Assembly: GCA_028290765.1 (NCBI GenBank)
Contig: JAQGJF010000421.1
Location: 1 to 7,514 of the forward strand
DNA: 7,514 nt
Direction: 5' to 3'
DNA from: Tardiphaga sp.
Lineage (GTDB): Bacteria; Pseudomonadota; Alphaproteobacteria; Rhizobiales; Xanthobacteraceae
Below are positions 1 through 5,266 of this stretch, piece by piece. The translations under genes were made by a program, and so were the position numbers. Within the stretch, counting starts at the first letter, position 1. Each line of letters opens with the position of its first letter. Under the pieces are notes generated by a model. The model saw nothing but the letters and a program-made list of their open reading frames with translations. It did not search any database and had not been told where the DNA came from.

Positions 1-169
1 CCGTAATCGCGGGGATCTTGTTGTTCGGACTGATGGCAAGAAAATCCGCCGCGAATTGTTCGCCGCGCAAAATATTGATCGGAACGGCTCCGTAGGCCAC
101 GCCGAGCTCCTCGAGCATGATCTGGACTTTCTGACCGTTCGGCGTCGGCCAAGTAAACAGCTGAATCAT
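1..169 (-). CDS. Glutathione S-transferase, N-terminal part (YfcG/Nu-like), cut by window edge
   Basis: Reading the minus strand from the ATG at 169-167 gives 56 residues that begin MIQLFTWPTPNGQKVQIMLE and continue to SPNNKIPAIT at the window edge. This is the thioredoxin-fold N-terminal domain of a glutathione S-transferase. The TPNGxKV stretch (residues 9-15) and the SPNNKIPAI motif (47-55), which contains the conserved cis-proline before the glutathione-binding turn, match the YfcG/YghU (Nu-class) type. In that class Thr9 and Asn11 replace the usual catalytic Tyr/Ser/Cys, and members act as glutathione-dependent disulfide-bond reductases or peroxidases in the cytoplasm. The C-terminal helical domain lies outside the window. 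The ribosome binding site is weak (GGA about 10 bases upstream). The gene has the same orientation as the HerA-like gene, but about 415 bases separate them, so it probably has its own promoter. Family is sure; exact substrate is not. Confidence 0.88.
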   Translation of the reverse strand, partial: MIQLFTWPTPNGQKVQIMLEELGVAYGAVPINILRGEQFAADFLAISPNNKIPAIT

Positions 170-229
170 TTTTGCGATTCCGGGTGACGAAGGAGATTTC
201 GTCGTCGCGCTAGGAATGCATCAGAAGCG

Positions 230-259
230 CAAAGTGCACAAGAGCTATATAGCACTTTG
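230..259. promoter_or_regulatory. Inverted repeat upstream of the GST gene, candidate operator
   Basis: CAAAGTGC (230-237) is repeated in inverted form as GCACTTTG (252-259), a perfect 8-bp dyad with a 14-base gap. Overlapping its right arm is a second perfect palindrome, GCTATATAGC (244-253), AT-rich within a GC-rich background. It lies 61-90 bases upstream of the GST start, where a regulator or RNA polymerase could bind, and TATATA could serve as a -10 box for the minus strand. No -35 box was found. This is inference from symmetry and position only; the cognate regulator is unknown and not in the window. Confidence 0.35.
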
Positions 260-343
260 TTTCAGCATAGGCGCTGATATTTTGGTCAGATTGGGAGGTG
301 GTGGCCGGAAGCCTATTCTCATTCGAAGCAGCGCTACCGCCTA

Positions 344-384
344 TCTTTCCCCTGCAGGACCCTGCGGGGGCGGGTAAGGAAAGA
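344..384. repeat. Long imperfect hairpin, GC-rich
   Basis: TCTTTCC (344-350) pairs with GGAAAGA (378-384), and within it CCTGCAG (351-357) pairs with CTGCGGG (362-368) including one G-T pair. The loop is four bases (358-361) and there is a 9-base bulge on the right side. An alternative register gives a compact 9-bp stem, CCCCTGCAG with CTGCGGGGG. It could be a remnant of a palindromic repeat element or a structured 3' end for the HerA-like transcript, about 200 bases past that stop codon. There is no T-tract on either side typical of an intrinsic terminator. Confidence 0.45.
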
Positions 385-410
385 GACGCCGTTTCGGCTC
401 GTTTTCGATG

Positions 411-424
411 CGGCAGCGCTGCCG
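411..424. repeat. Perfect 14-bp palindrome
   Basis: CGGCAGCGCTGCCG at 411-424 is perfectly self-complementary. In a GC-rich genome such a palindrome can occur by chance, but it lies in a non-coding stretch with other dyads. It could be a protein-binding site or a fragment of a palindromic repeat. Function unknown. Confidence 0.4.
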
Positions 425-438
425 TCGCCATCGCTGCA

Positions 439-476
439 AACGACAATGCGCGGCCCGCCTTCGGCCGGCCGTCGTT
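439..476. terminator. Possible hairpin terminator or structured element after the HerA-like gene
   Basis: AACGAC (439-444) pairs perfectly with GTCGTT (471-476), and the enclosed GC-rich sequence contains GGCC blocks and a GCC-TTC-GGC mini-hairpin that can extend the structure. It lies 109-146 bases downstream of the HerA-like stop codon on the minus strand. There is no run of T after the stem on that strand, so Rho-independent termination is uncertain. The stem could also simply be a repeat or part of an RNA leader for the GST gene. Confidence 0.3.
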
Positions 477-584
477 GAATCAAATCTATTCAGATGTGTC
501 GCGTTGAACGCGAGCCGATTGCCGCAAGCGAATTCCACGCGACAGAAGGAGATCGCGCGGCTTTCGATCCGTTCGCGCTGATTG

Positions 585-2228
585 CTACCGCCGCAACAGC
601 CCGCCGAGCGTGCCGCGCACGATGGCGCGGCCGACCGAGCTGCCGAGCGCGCCGCCCACCGACTTGCCGAGATCGGACACCATCCCGCCCGCCACCTTGT
701 TGGTGACCGACCGCGCCACATTCCGGGCGATCAACTGCCCGGTTGACAGCTTGCCGCGCGATACATTGGTGCCGAAAATCGTCCCGACGATCGCGCCGAT
801 CTGGCCCAAGATACCCCCACCGCCACCGCCGCCGGCCGATCCATCTGCCGGCGCGGGCGCGGCGGTACCCGCCACCCGCTTCTGCAAAATCTCGTAGGCG
901 GATTCGGCATCGATGGTGGTGTCGTATTTGCCCTTCACCGGGCTCTTGTCCATGATCGCCTTGCGCTCCTCCGGCGTGATCGGTCCGATCCGTCCGGTGG
1001 GCGGCCGCACCATGACGCGTTCGACCATCGCCGGCGTGCCGCCTCCTTCCAGGAACGACACCAGGGCCTCGCCCTTGGCCAATTCCATGATGACCCGGGC
1101 GGTATCCAGCTTCGGGTTGGGCCTGAATGTCTGGGCCGCCGCCGCCACCGCCTTCTGGTCGCGCGGCGTGAAGGCGCGTAGCGCGTGCTGGACGCGGTTG
1201 CCGAGCTGCGCGAGCACCCGGTCCGGCACGTCGATCGGATTTTGCGTGACGAAATACACGCCGACGCCCTTGGAGCGGATCAGCCGCACCACCTGTTCGA
1301 TCTTGTCCATCAGCGCCTTCGGCGCATCGGTGAACAACAGATGCGCCTCGTCGAAGAAGAACACCAGCTTCGGCTTCGGCAGGTCGCCGACCTCCGGCAG
1401 TTCCTCGAACAGTTCCGACAGCATCCAGAGCAGGAAGGTCGCATAGAGGCGCGGGCTCTGCATCAGCTTGTCGGCGACCAGTATGTTGACCATGCCGCGG
1501 CCATCGCTGTCGGTCTTCATGAAGTCCTTCAAGGTCAGCGCCGGCTCACCGAAAAATTTGGTCGCGCCCTGGTTCTCCAGCACCAGGAGCTGACGCTGAA
1601 TGGTTCCCACCGTGGCCTTGGTCACGTTGCCGAAGCTCTGCGCCGCCTTGCGGATCGGAGCCAGCGGGTCCTCGCCGTCGTCGGCGGCCTTCTTGCCCGT
1701 GTCCGGGACGATCGCATCCAGCAGCGACCGCAGGTCCTTCATGTCGATGAGCGCCAGACCGTTTTCATCCGCGACGCGGAAAGCGACGTTCAGGACGCCC
1801 TCCTGCACATCGTTGAGATCGAGCATCCGCGACAACAGCAGCGGCCCCATTTCGGTGACGGTGGCCCGCACCGGATGGCCCTGTCCGCCGAACACGTCCC
1901 AGAAAACCGTCGAGAACTGGTCTGGCTGGAACTTGAGGCCCATTTCCGCGGCGCGCTTGAGGATGAAATCCTTCGGCTCGCCCACTTCGGAGATGCCCGA
2001 GAGATCGCCCTTGATATCGGCCGCGAACACTGGCACCCCGGCGCGAGCAAATCCTTCAGCCATCACCTGCAACGACACGGTTTTTCCCGTTCCGGTGGCA
2101 CCGGTGACGAGACCGTGGCGATTGGCAAGTGCGAGCGTCAGCCAGGCCGGCGCTTCACCCTTGCCGATGAAGATCTTCTCGTCGGTATCGGCCGCGTTTT
2201 CAGTCGCTGTAGTCTTGGTCGTTGCCAT
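585..2228 (-). CDS. HerA-like ATPase/helicase of the DUF853 (YjgR) family
   Basis: The 547-residue product is a RecA-fold ATPase of the HerA/FtsK superfamily, DUF853 (YjgR) type. Walker A is GATGTGKT (43-50), just after the family's characteristic ANRHGLVTG lead-in. FAADIKGDLSG (68-78) follows. Walker B is KLVFFFDEAH (287-296) with Asp293 and Glu294. The sensor-like VTQNP lies at 327-331, and the RVQHALRAFTP stretch (345-355) contains the likely arginine finger. The tail has a run of seven glycines (466-472) and then a Gly/Ala/Ser-rich basic segment ending LGGLLRR, as I recall for YjgR relatives. I chose the ATG at 2228 rather than the one at 2288 because AGAGG precedes it by 8 bases and the extra 20 residues look unlike the family. 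The cellular role of DUF853 is unsettled; DNA translocation is inferred from the fold. No NurA-type nuclease partner is present here, so it should not be called HerA itself. Confidence 0.93.
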   Translation of the reverse strand: MATTKTTATENAADTDEKIFIGKGEAPAWLTLALANRHGLVTGATGTGKTVSLQVMAEGFARAGVPVFAADIKGDLSGISEVGEPKDFILKRAAEMGLKFQPDQFSTVFWDVFGGQGHPVRATVTEMGPLLLSRMLDLNDVQEGVLNVAFRVADENGLALIDMKDLRSLLDAIVPDTGKKAADDGEDPLAPIRKAAQSFGNVTKATVGTIQRQLLVLENQGATKFFGEPALTLKDFMKTDSDGRGMVNILVADKLMQSPRLYATFLLWMLSELFEELPEVGDLPKPKLVFFFDEAHLLFTDAPKALMDKIEQVVRLIRSKGVGVYFVTQNPIDVPDRVLAQLGNRVQHALRAFTPRDQKAVAAAAQTFRPNPKLDTARVIMELAKGEALVSFLEGGGTPAMVERVMVRPPTGRIGPITPEERKAIMDKSPVKGKYDTTIDAESAYEILQKRVAGTAAPAPADGSAGGGGGGGILGQIGAIVGTIFGTNVSRGKLSTGQLIARNVARSVTNKVAGGMVSDLGKSVGGALGSSVGRAIVRGTLGGLLRR

Positions 2229-2236
2229 CGCATCCG

Positions 2237-2241
2237 CCTCT
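2237..2241 (-). promoter_or_regulatory. Ribosome binding site that decides the HerA-like start
   Basis: AGAGG on the minus strand lies 8 bases before the ATG at 2228-2226. The in-frame ATG at 2288 has no comparable site. Confidence 0.6.
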
Positions 2242-2512
2242 TCGCGCCATCGGGAGTTTGGTCGCCCAACCTTGTAATCATACTGCATCTTGCAAGCCGA
2301 ATGAAACCGGTCATCGCGGATTTACATGAGCCTGGACCGGATCATCGCAATGCGACCGAACCGGTTTTGGTGTGATCTGATGTTCCCGGATGAGAACAGA
2401 CATCTCCTCCGCGGCAATTTGTTGCGAATTTCGTGCTTGCTCTTGCATTGCTGCAACACTCGGCTCGCGATTGAAGATGAATCGACCCTTCGCGCGCGCT
2501 CCTCGCTTGTAA

Positions 2513-2540
2513 TTCACGTCACAGCGGATCAAGATAAAAT
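2513..2540 (+). promoter_or_regulatory. Candidate sigma-70 type promoter for the 2585 gene
   Basis: TTCACG (2513-2518, 4 of 6 matches to TTGACA) is followed after 16 bases by TAAAAT (2535-2540, 5 of 6 matches to TATAAT). This would place the transcription start near 2547, about 38 bases before the ATG at 2585. The stretch is AT-richer than its surroundings. Weak consensus evidence only. Confidence 0.35.
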
Positions 2541-2584
2541 CACAAACAACGATCCGGCAAGCAACCGGCAAGAGGCGGGGCAAG

Positions 2585-2950
2585 ATGGACGAGTTGATTG
2601 AACAGCTGGCCGCAAAGGTCGGCATCGACAGGGCTGTTGCGGGCAAAACGATCGGCATCATTCTGGGTTTCCTTCGCAACGAAGGTCCCGCCGACAAGGT
2701 TCAGGCACTGATCGACAAAATTCCGGGTGCGGAAGCGGCCATCGAAGCTCCGAGCGGTGGCGGCGGCCTCGTCGGGCTGATGGGCGGTGGCCTGATGGTG
2801 CTTGGCAGCAAGCTGATGGGGCTTGGTCTCGGCATGGGCGAAATTCAGAGCGTTGCCCGTGAACTTTTCAAGTTCGGTCGCGACAAAATTGGAGCGGATC
2901 AGATGGGCGAGATCATCGCGGGGACACCGGGACTCAGCAAGTTCGCCTGA
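2585..2950 (+). CDS. Small protein with Gly/Met-rich hydrophobic stretch (DUF2267/DUF2780-like, unsure)
   Basis: The 121-residue product has an N-terminal helical part beginning MDELIEQLAAKVGIDRAVAG and reaching the KVQALIDKIPGAEAA motif (38-52). A glycine/methionine/leucine-rich segment follows (about 57-85, GGGGLVGLMGGG then LMVLGSKLMGLGLGMG), and then a charged amphipathic end (86-121). The helical N-terminus with its IPGAEAAI motif recalls small bacterial DUF2267 or DUF2780 proteins; I recognise similar Bradyrhizobium proteins but cannot fix the family name. The Gly-rich stretch resembles a glycine zipper and may insert in or lie on membrane, or be a flexible linker. No signal peptide is visible. 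AGAGG (2571-2575) precedes the ATG by 9 bases and supports the start. It is 24 bases from the DUF4332 gene, so the two are probably co-transcribed. Function unknown. Confidence 0.8.
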   Translation: MDELIEQLAAKVGIDRAVAGKTIGIILGFLRNEGPADKVQALIDKIPGAEAAIEAPSGGGGLVGLMGGGLMVLGSKLMGLGLGMGEIQSVARELFKFGRDKIGADQMGEIIAGTPGLSKFA

Positions 2951-2974
2951 AGCACCTTTATCATATTGAGTATC

Positions 2975-3382
2975 ATGACATATCCAATCTCGAAGATCGA
3001 CGGCCTGACGGCCTTCGCCGCCGCCAGACTCAAGAAGTCCGGCATTCGCACCATGGAAGCCCTGCTTGAAGCCGCGCGTACCGCGAAGGGCCGCAAGGAG
3101 CTCTCGGCGAAGACCGGATTCAGCGAACAGCAGTTGCTGGAATGGGCCAACCTCGCCGACTGCATGCGGATTCCCGGCATGGGCAAGGCCAAGGCAGAAC
3201 TGCTGCGCGCTTCGGGCGTCAATACCGTCCGCGAACTCACCCATCGCCATCCCGGACGCCTGGCCCAGGCCATGCGCGATGCCAACGACAGGCGCAAGCT
3301 GGTCCAGATGCTGCCGTCGGAAAAAGCCGTCGAGCAACTGATCCAGAAAGCGCGCAAGCTGCCGCTGAAGATCACCTACTAG
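2975..3382 (+). CDS. DUF4332 protein with two helix-hairpin-helix-like segments
   Basis: The 135-residue product begins MTYPISKIDGLTAFAAARLK and ends KARKLPLKITY. Two helix-hairpin-helix-like units are visible: residues 4-31 (ISKIDG, then LKKSGIRTMEALLEAA) and residues 61-90 (MRIPGMGKAKAELLRASGVNTVRELTHR). IPGMGKAKAELL is a typical HhH hairpin. This layout is that of DUF4332, related to the small HhH domains that bind DNA non-specifically, but no biochemical role is established to my knowledge. I prefer the ATG at 2975 to the in-frame TTG at 2966 because homologues I recall begin MTYPI or similar; neither start has a strong ribosome binding site. The gene sits between the Gly/Met-rich gene and folP; a 79-base gap to folP leaves open whether they share a transcript. 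A 5-bp hairpin in that gap (3403-3415) lacks a T-tract. Confidence 0.85.
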   Translation: MTYPISKIDGLTAFAAARLKKSGIRTMEALLEAARTAKGRKELSAKTGFSEQQLLEWANLADCMRIPGMGKAKAELLRASGVNTVRELTHRHPGRLAQAMRDANDRRKLVQMLPSEKAVEQLIQKARKLPLKITY

Positions 3383-3461
3383 GTTCGCGTCCCTCGCCAT
3401 CCCCCCAAAATGGGGCTTCGCAAGTCTTGACTCGCATGCGCGGACCGCGCAAAGCGACGGC

Positions 3462-4316
3462 ATGATCGCAACCCATTCCAGTCCCGCCCCCGAGGCGCCT
3501 GACGATCATCCGGTGTTGCGGGCGCTGAAGTCCCGCGCCACCCCGGCGGTGATGGGCGTGCTCAATATCACGCCGGATTCCTTTTCCGACGGCGGGCAAT
3601 TCATGGCGCCCGAGCGCGCGCTGGCGCAGGCGCGACGCATGATCGCCGAGGGCGCCGACATCATCGACATCGGCGCGGAATCCACCCGGCCCTATGGCGC
3701 CCAGCCGATTTCCGCCGAGGAAGAACGGCAGCGGCTGCAACCGGTACTGGCAGACCTCATTGCGCTGGGAACGCCTGTTTCCATCGACAGCATGAAATCC
3801 GGGATCGTCGGCTGGGCGCTCGGGCTGGGCGCGGCCCTCGCCAATGACGTCTGGGGACTGCAGCGCGATCCGGAGATGGCGAAAGTCGTCGCCGGGCGCG
3901 GCGCTCCGGTCGTCGTGATGCACAACCGCGAGCGCGCCGACGCCGGCATCGATATCATGCAGGATATTGCCGCGTTCTTTGAACGCTCGCTCGATATCGC
4001 CGTCAGGGCCGGCATTCCGGAAAATCATATCGTGCTCGATCCCGGCATCGGCTTTGGCAAGACGCCCGAGCAAAGCATGACGGTGCTGGCGCGGCTGGAC
4101 CAGTTGCGCGGCTTCGGCCTGCCGCTTCTGGTCGGGGCCTCGCGCAAGAAATTCATCAGCACCGTGGACCCATCGGAGCCGGACCAGCGCCTCGGCGGCT
4201 CGATCGCGGCGCATCTTCTGGCGGCCAGGGCCGGTGCGCGGATCATCCGGACCCATGATGTGTCGGAAACCGTACAGGCCCTGAAAGTGGCGGCAGCGAT
4301 CGAGGATTTGCGATGA
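3462..4316 (+). CDS. folP: Dihydropteroate synthase
   Basis: This 284-residue TIM-barrel enzyme joins 6-hydroxymethyl-7,8-dihydropterin pyrophosphate and p-aminobenzoate to give 7,8-dihydropteroate, the step blocked by sulfonamides. All expected family motifs are present. They are MGVLNITPDSFSDGG (31-45) with Asn36 for the magnesium/pyrophosphate site, GADIIDIGAESTRP (64-77), SIDSMK (107-112) with Asp109, and ANDVWGL (127-133) with Asn128. LDPGIGFGKT (192-201) follows with Asp193, then GASRKKF (225-231) with Lys229, and IIRTHDV (261-267) with Arg263 and His265. The first 25 or so residues precede the barrel. Length is normal and no key residue is missing. The ATG at 3462 has only a weak ribosome binding site. 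Its stop codon overlaps the folB start (ATGA), so translation is likely coupled. Confidence 0.97.
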   Translation: MIATHSSPAPEAPDDHPVLRALKSRATPAVMGVLNITPDSFSDGGQFMAPERALAQARRMIAEGADIIDIGAESTRPYGAQPISAEEERQRLQPVLADLIALGTPVSIDSMKSGIVGWALGLGAALANDVWGLQRDPEMAKVVAGRGAPVVVMHNRERADAGIDIMQDIAAFFERSLDIAVRAGIPENHIVLDPGIGFGKTPEQSMTVLARLDQLRGFGLPLLVGASRKKFISTVDPSEPDQRLGGSIAAHLLAARAGARIIRTHDVSETVQALKVAAAIEDLR

Positions 4317-4678
4317 CCGATACCATCTTCGTGACCGGGGTCGTCGTGCACGCCCGCCACGGCATCCTGCCCTACGAGGCCGAGGTCGGTCAGCGCTTCG
4401 TCATCGATCTCGAACTGTCCGTCGATCTTGCAGAATCCTCCCGAACCGACCGGCTGGCTGACACCGTGTCCTATGCAGACGTCGTCGCAACCGCGACCGC
4501 CGCCTTCAAGGACGCCAATTACAAGCTACTCGAGCGCTCTGCCGGCGCCGTCGCTGATGCCGTCCTCACCGCCTTCCCCAAGGTCAGCGCGCTCAAGGTC
4601 ACGGTGCACAAGCCGCACGCGCCGATCGCCGCCATCTTCGACGACGTCGGCGTGACCCTGACCCGCAGCCGCTCCTAG
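4313..4678 (+). CDS. folB: Dihydroneopterin aldolase
   Basis: The 121-residue enzyme cleaves 7,8-dihydroneopterin to 6-hydroxymethyl-7,8-dihydropterin and glycolaldehyde, and family members usually also epimerise to dihydromonapterin. It belongs to the tunnelling T-fold proteins and acts as an octamer in the cytoplasm. Visible motifs are HARHGILPYEAEVGQRF (13-29) with Glu22, DTVSYADV (50-57) with Tyr54, LLERSAGAVAD (72-82) with the pterin-anchoring Glu74, and VHKPHAPI (98-105) with the catalytic Lys100. Length matches the family. It overlaps folP by four bases and ends 7 bases before folK, so it lies in the middle of a folate operon and supplies the substrate of FolK. Confidence 0.96.
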   Translation: MTDTIFVTGVVVHARHGILPYEAEVGQRFVIDLELSVDLAESSRTDRLADTVSYADVVATATAAFKDANYKLLERSAGAVADAVLTAFPKVSALKVTVHKPHAPIAAIFDDVGVTLTRSRS

Positions 4679-4685
4679 CGTAGCC

Positions 4686-5177
4686 ATGGCTGATGTCCTG
4701 ATCGCGCTGGGTGGCAATGTCGGCGATGTCCGCGCGACTTTCCAAAAGGCGATCGCCAATATCTGCGGCATGACCCAGGCAGAGCTGATGGCACGGTCGT
4801 CCGACTACGCCACGCCGCCCTGGGGCGACGAGCAGCAGGACCGTTTCGTCAACGCCTGCATCGAGATCGAAACCAGCCTCGATCCGCACGCGCTGCTGTT
4901 CACGCTGCACAAGATCGAAAAGAAATTCGGCCGCGATCGCGCCCGGGAACGGCACTGGGGCCCGCGCACGCTGGACCTCGATTTGATCGCCTATGACGAT
5001 GTTACGATCGACAAGCCCGAATTGAAGCTGCCGCACCCCCGCCTGTTCGAGCGCGCCTTCGTGCTGGTGCCCCTGGCCGAGATTGCGCCGCAGCGGCTGA
5101 TTGCGGGGCGCACCGTCGCGGCGGCGCTGGCCGACCTGTCCACCGCGGGCATCGAGCGGTTGCCCGACCTCGGCTGA
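4686..5177 (+). CDS. folK: 6-hydroxymethyl-7,8-dihydropterin pyrophosphokinase (HPPK)
   Basis: The 163-residue enzyme transfers pyrophosphate from ATP to 6-hydroxymethyl-7,8-dihydropterin, giving the FolP substrate. The N-terminal IALGGNVGD (6-14) is the family start motif, FVNACIEIET (54-63) carries the pterin-binding Asn57, and FGRDRARERHWGPRTLDLDLI (81-101) is the HPPK signature. In it, Asp97 and Asp99 bind the two magnesium ions and Arg94 contacts ATP. LPHPRLFERAFVLVPLAEIAP (115-135) completes the fold. Size is usual for a stand-alone HPPK, not the FolK-FolP fusion seen in other groups. It follows folB by 7 bases without a strong ribosome binding site of its own. It is 89 bases before the mutA start, so it is probably the last folate gene of the transcript; no terminator hairpin is evident after it. 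Confidence 0.97.
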   Translation: MADVLIALGGNVGDVRATFQKAIANICGMTQAELMARSSDYATPPWGDEQQDRFVNACIEIETSLDPHALLFTLHKIEKKFGRDRARERHWGPRTLDLDLIAYDDVTIDKPELKLPHPRLFERAFVLVPLAEIAPQRLIAGRTVAAALADLSTAGIERLPDLG

Positions 5178-5248
5178 CATATCCCGAAACAACCGTTTGG
5201 CTTGCGGCGCCGCACGTGGCATTTTCGGACCTATTAAGAAAAACGCCC

Positions 5249-5255
5249 GAGGGAG
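5249..5255 (+). promoter_or_regulatory. Ribosome binding site supporting the mutA ATG start
   Basis: GAGGGAG lies 11 bases before the ATG at 5267, a slightly long spacing. The in-frame GTG at 5216 has no such site and would put this sequence inside the gene. Confidence 0.5.
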
Positions 5256-5266
5256 CCCCCTGCCGA

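Larger units (their letters stand above)
170..584. other. Intergenic region without convincing gene; several inverted repeats
   Basis: The 415 bases between the end of the HerA-like gene and the start of the GST gene hold no ORF with recognisable protein features. Short ORFs on both strands here are low-complexity, Ala/Arg-rich and lack good ribosome binding sites. The region does contain inverted repeats at 230-259, 344-384, 411-424, 439-476 and 499-513, listed separately where strong. It must contain the 3' end of the HerA-like transcript and the promoter of the GST gene, but I see no clear -35/-10 pair. A small RNA is possible but cannot be shown from sequence alone. Confidence 0.6.
2229..2584. 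other. Divergent intergenic region between HerA-like gene and the small Gly/Met-rich gene
   Basis: These 356 bases separate two divergent transcription units and should carry both promoters. For the minus strand, TATGAT (2282-2277) matches a -10 box in 5 of 6 positions and would give a leader of roughly 40 bases, but its -35 region (TTCATT) is poor. For the plus strand a better candidate is listed separately. There is an 8-bp inverted repeat, AAACCGGT (2304-2311) with ACCGGTTT (2360-2367), and a near direct repeat, ACCGGTCATCGC (2306-2317) and ACCGGATCATCGC (2336-2348). ORFs across the region on both strands show no family features and I take them as chance. Confidence 0.5.

Noticed and set aside
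298..507. Plus-strand 69-residue ORF with an AANDNARP stretch seen in some small rhizobial proteins
   Set aside because: It starts with GTG overlapping its own GGGAGG, which is too close to act as ribosome binding site; composition is low-complexity and the region is better explained as non-coding with inverted repeats. Not excluded by conservation data.
1185..2375. Long plus-strand ORF of 396 codons opposite the HerA-like gene
   Set aside because: His/Arg/Leu-rich antisense shadow of a well-recognised gene in GC-rich DNA; no family motif.
2311..2697. Minus-strand ORF across the divergent spacer into the 2585 gene
   Set aside because: It overlaps a better-supported plus-strand gene and has no recognisable motif or ribosome binding site.
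3403..3415. CCCCA/TGGGG hairpin after the DUF4332 gene as a terminator
   Set aside because: Only a 5-bp stem with a 3-base loop and no T-tract after it.
5202..5237. Sigma-70 promoter TTGCGG / TATTAA before mutA
   Set aside because: The spacing is 24 bases, too long, and the boxes match poorly.
5216..5266. Upstream GTG start for mutA giving 17 more residues
   Set aside because: No ribosome binding site before it, the extra residues do not look like the family, and the GAGGGAG site would lie inside the gene.
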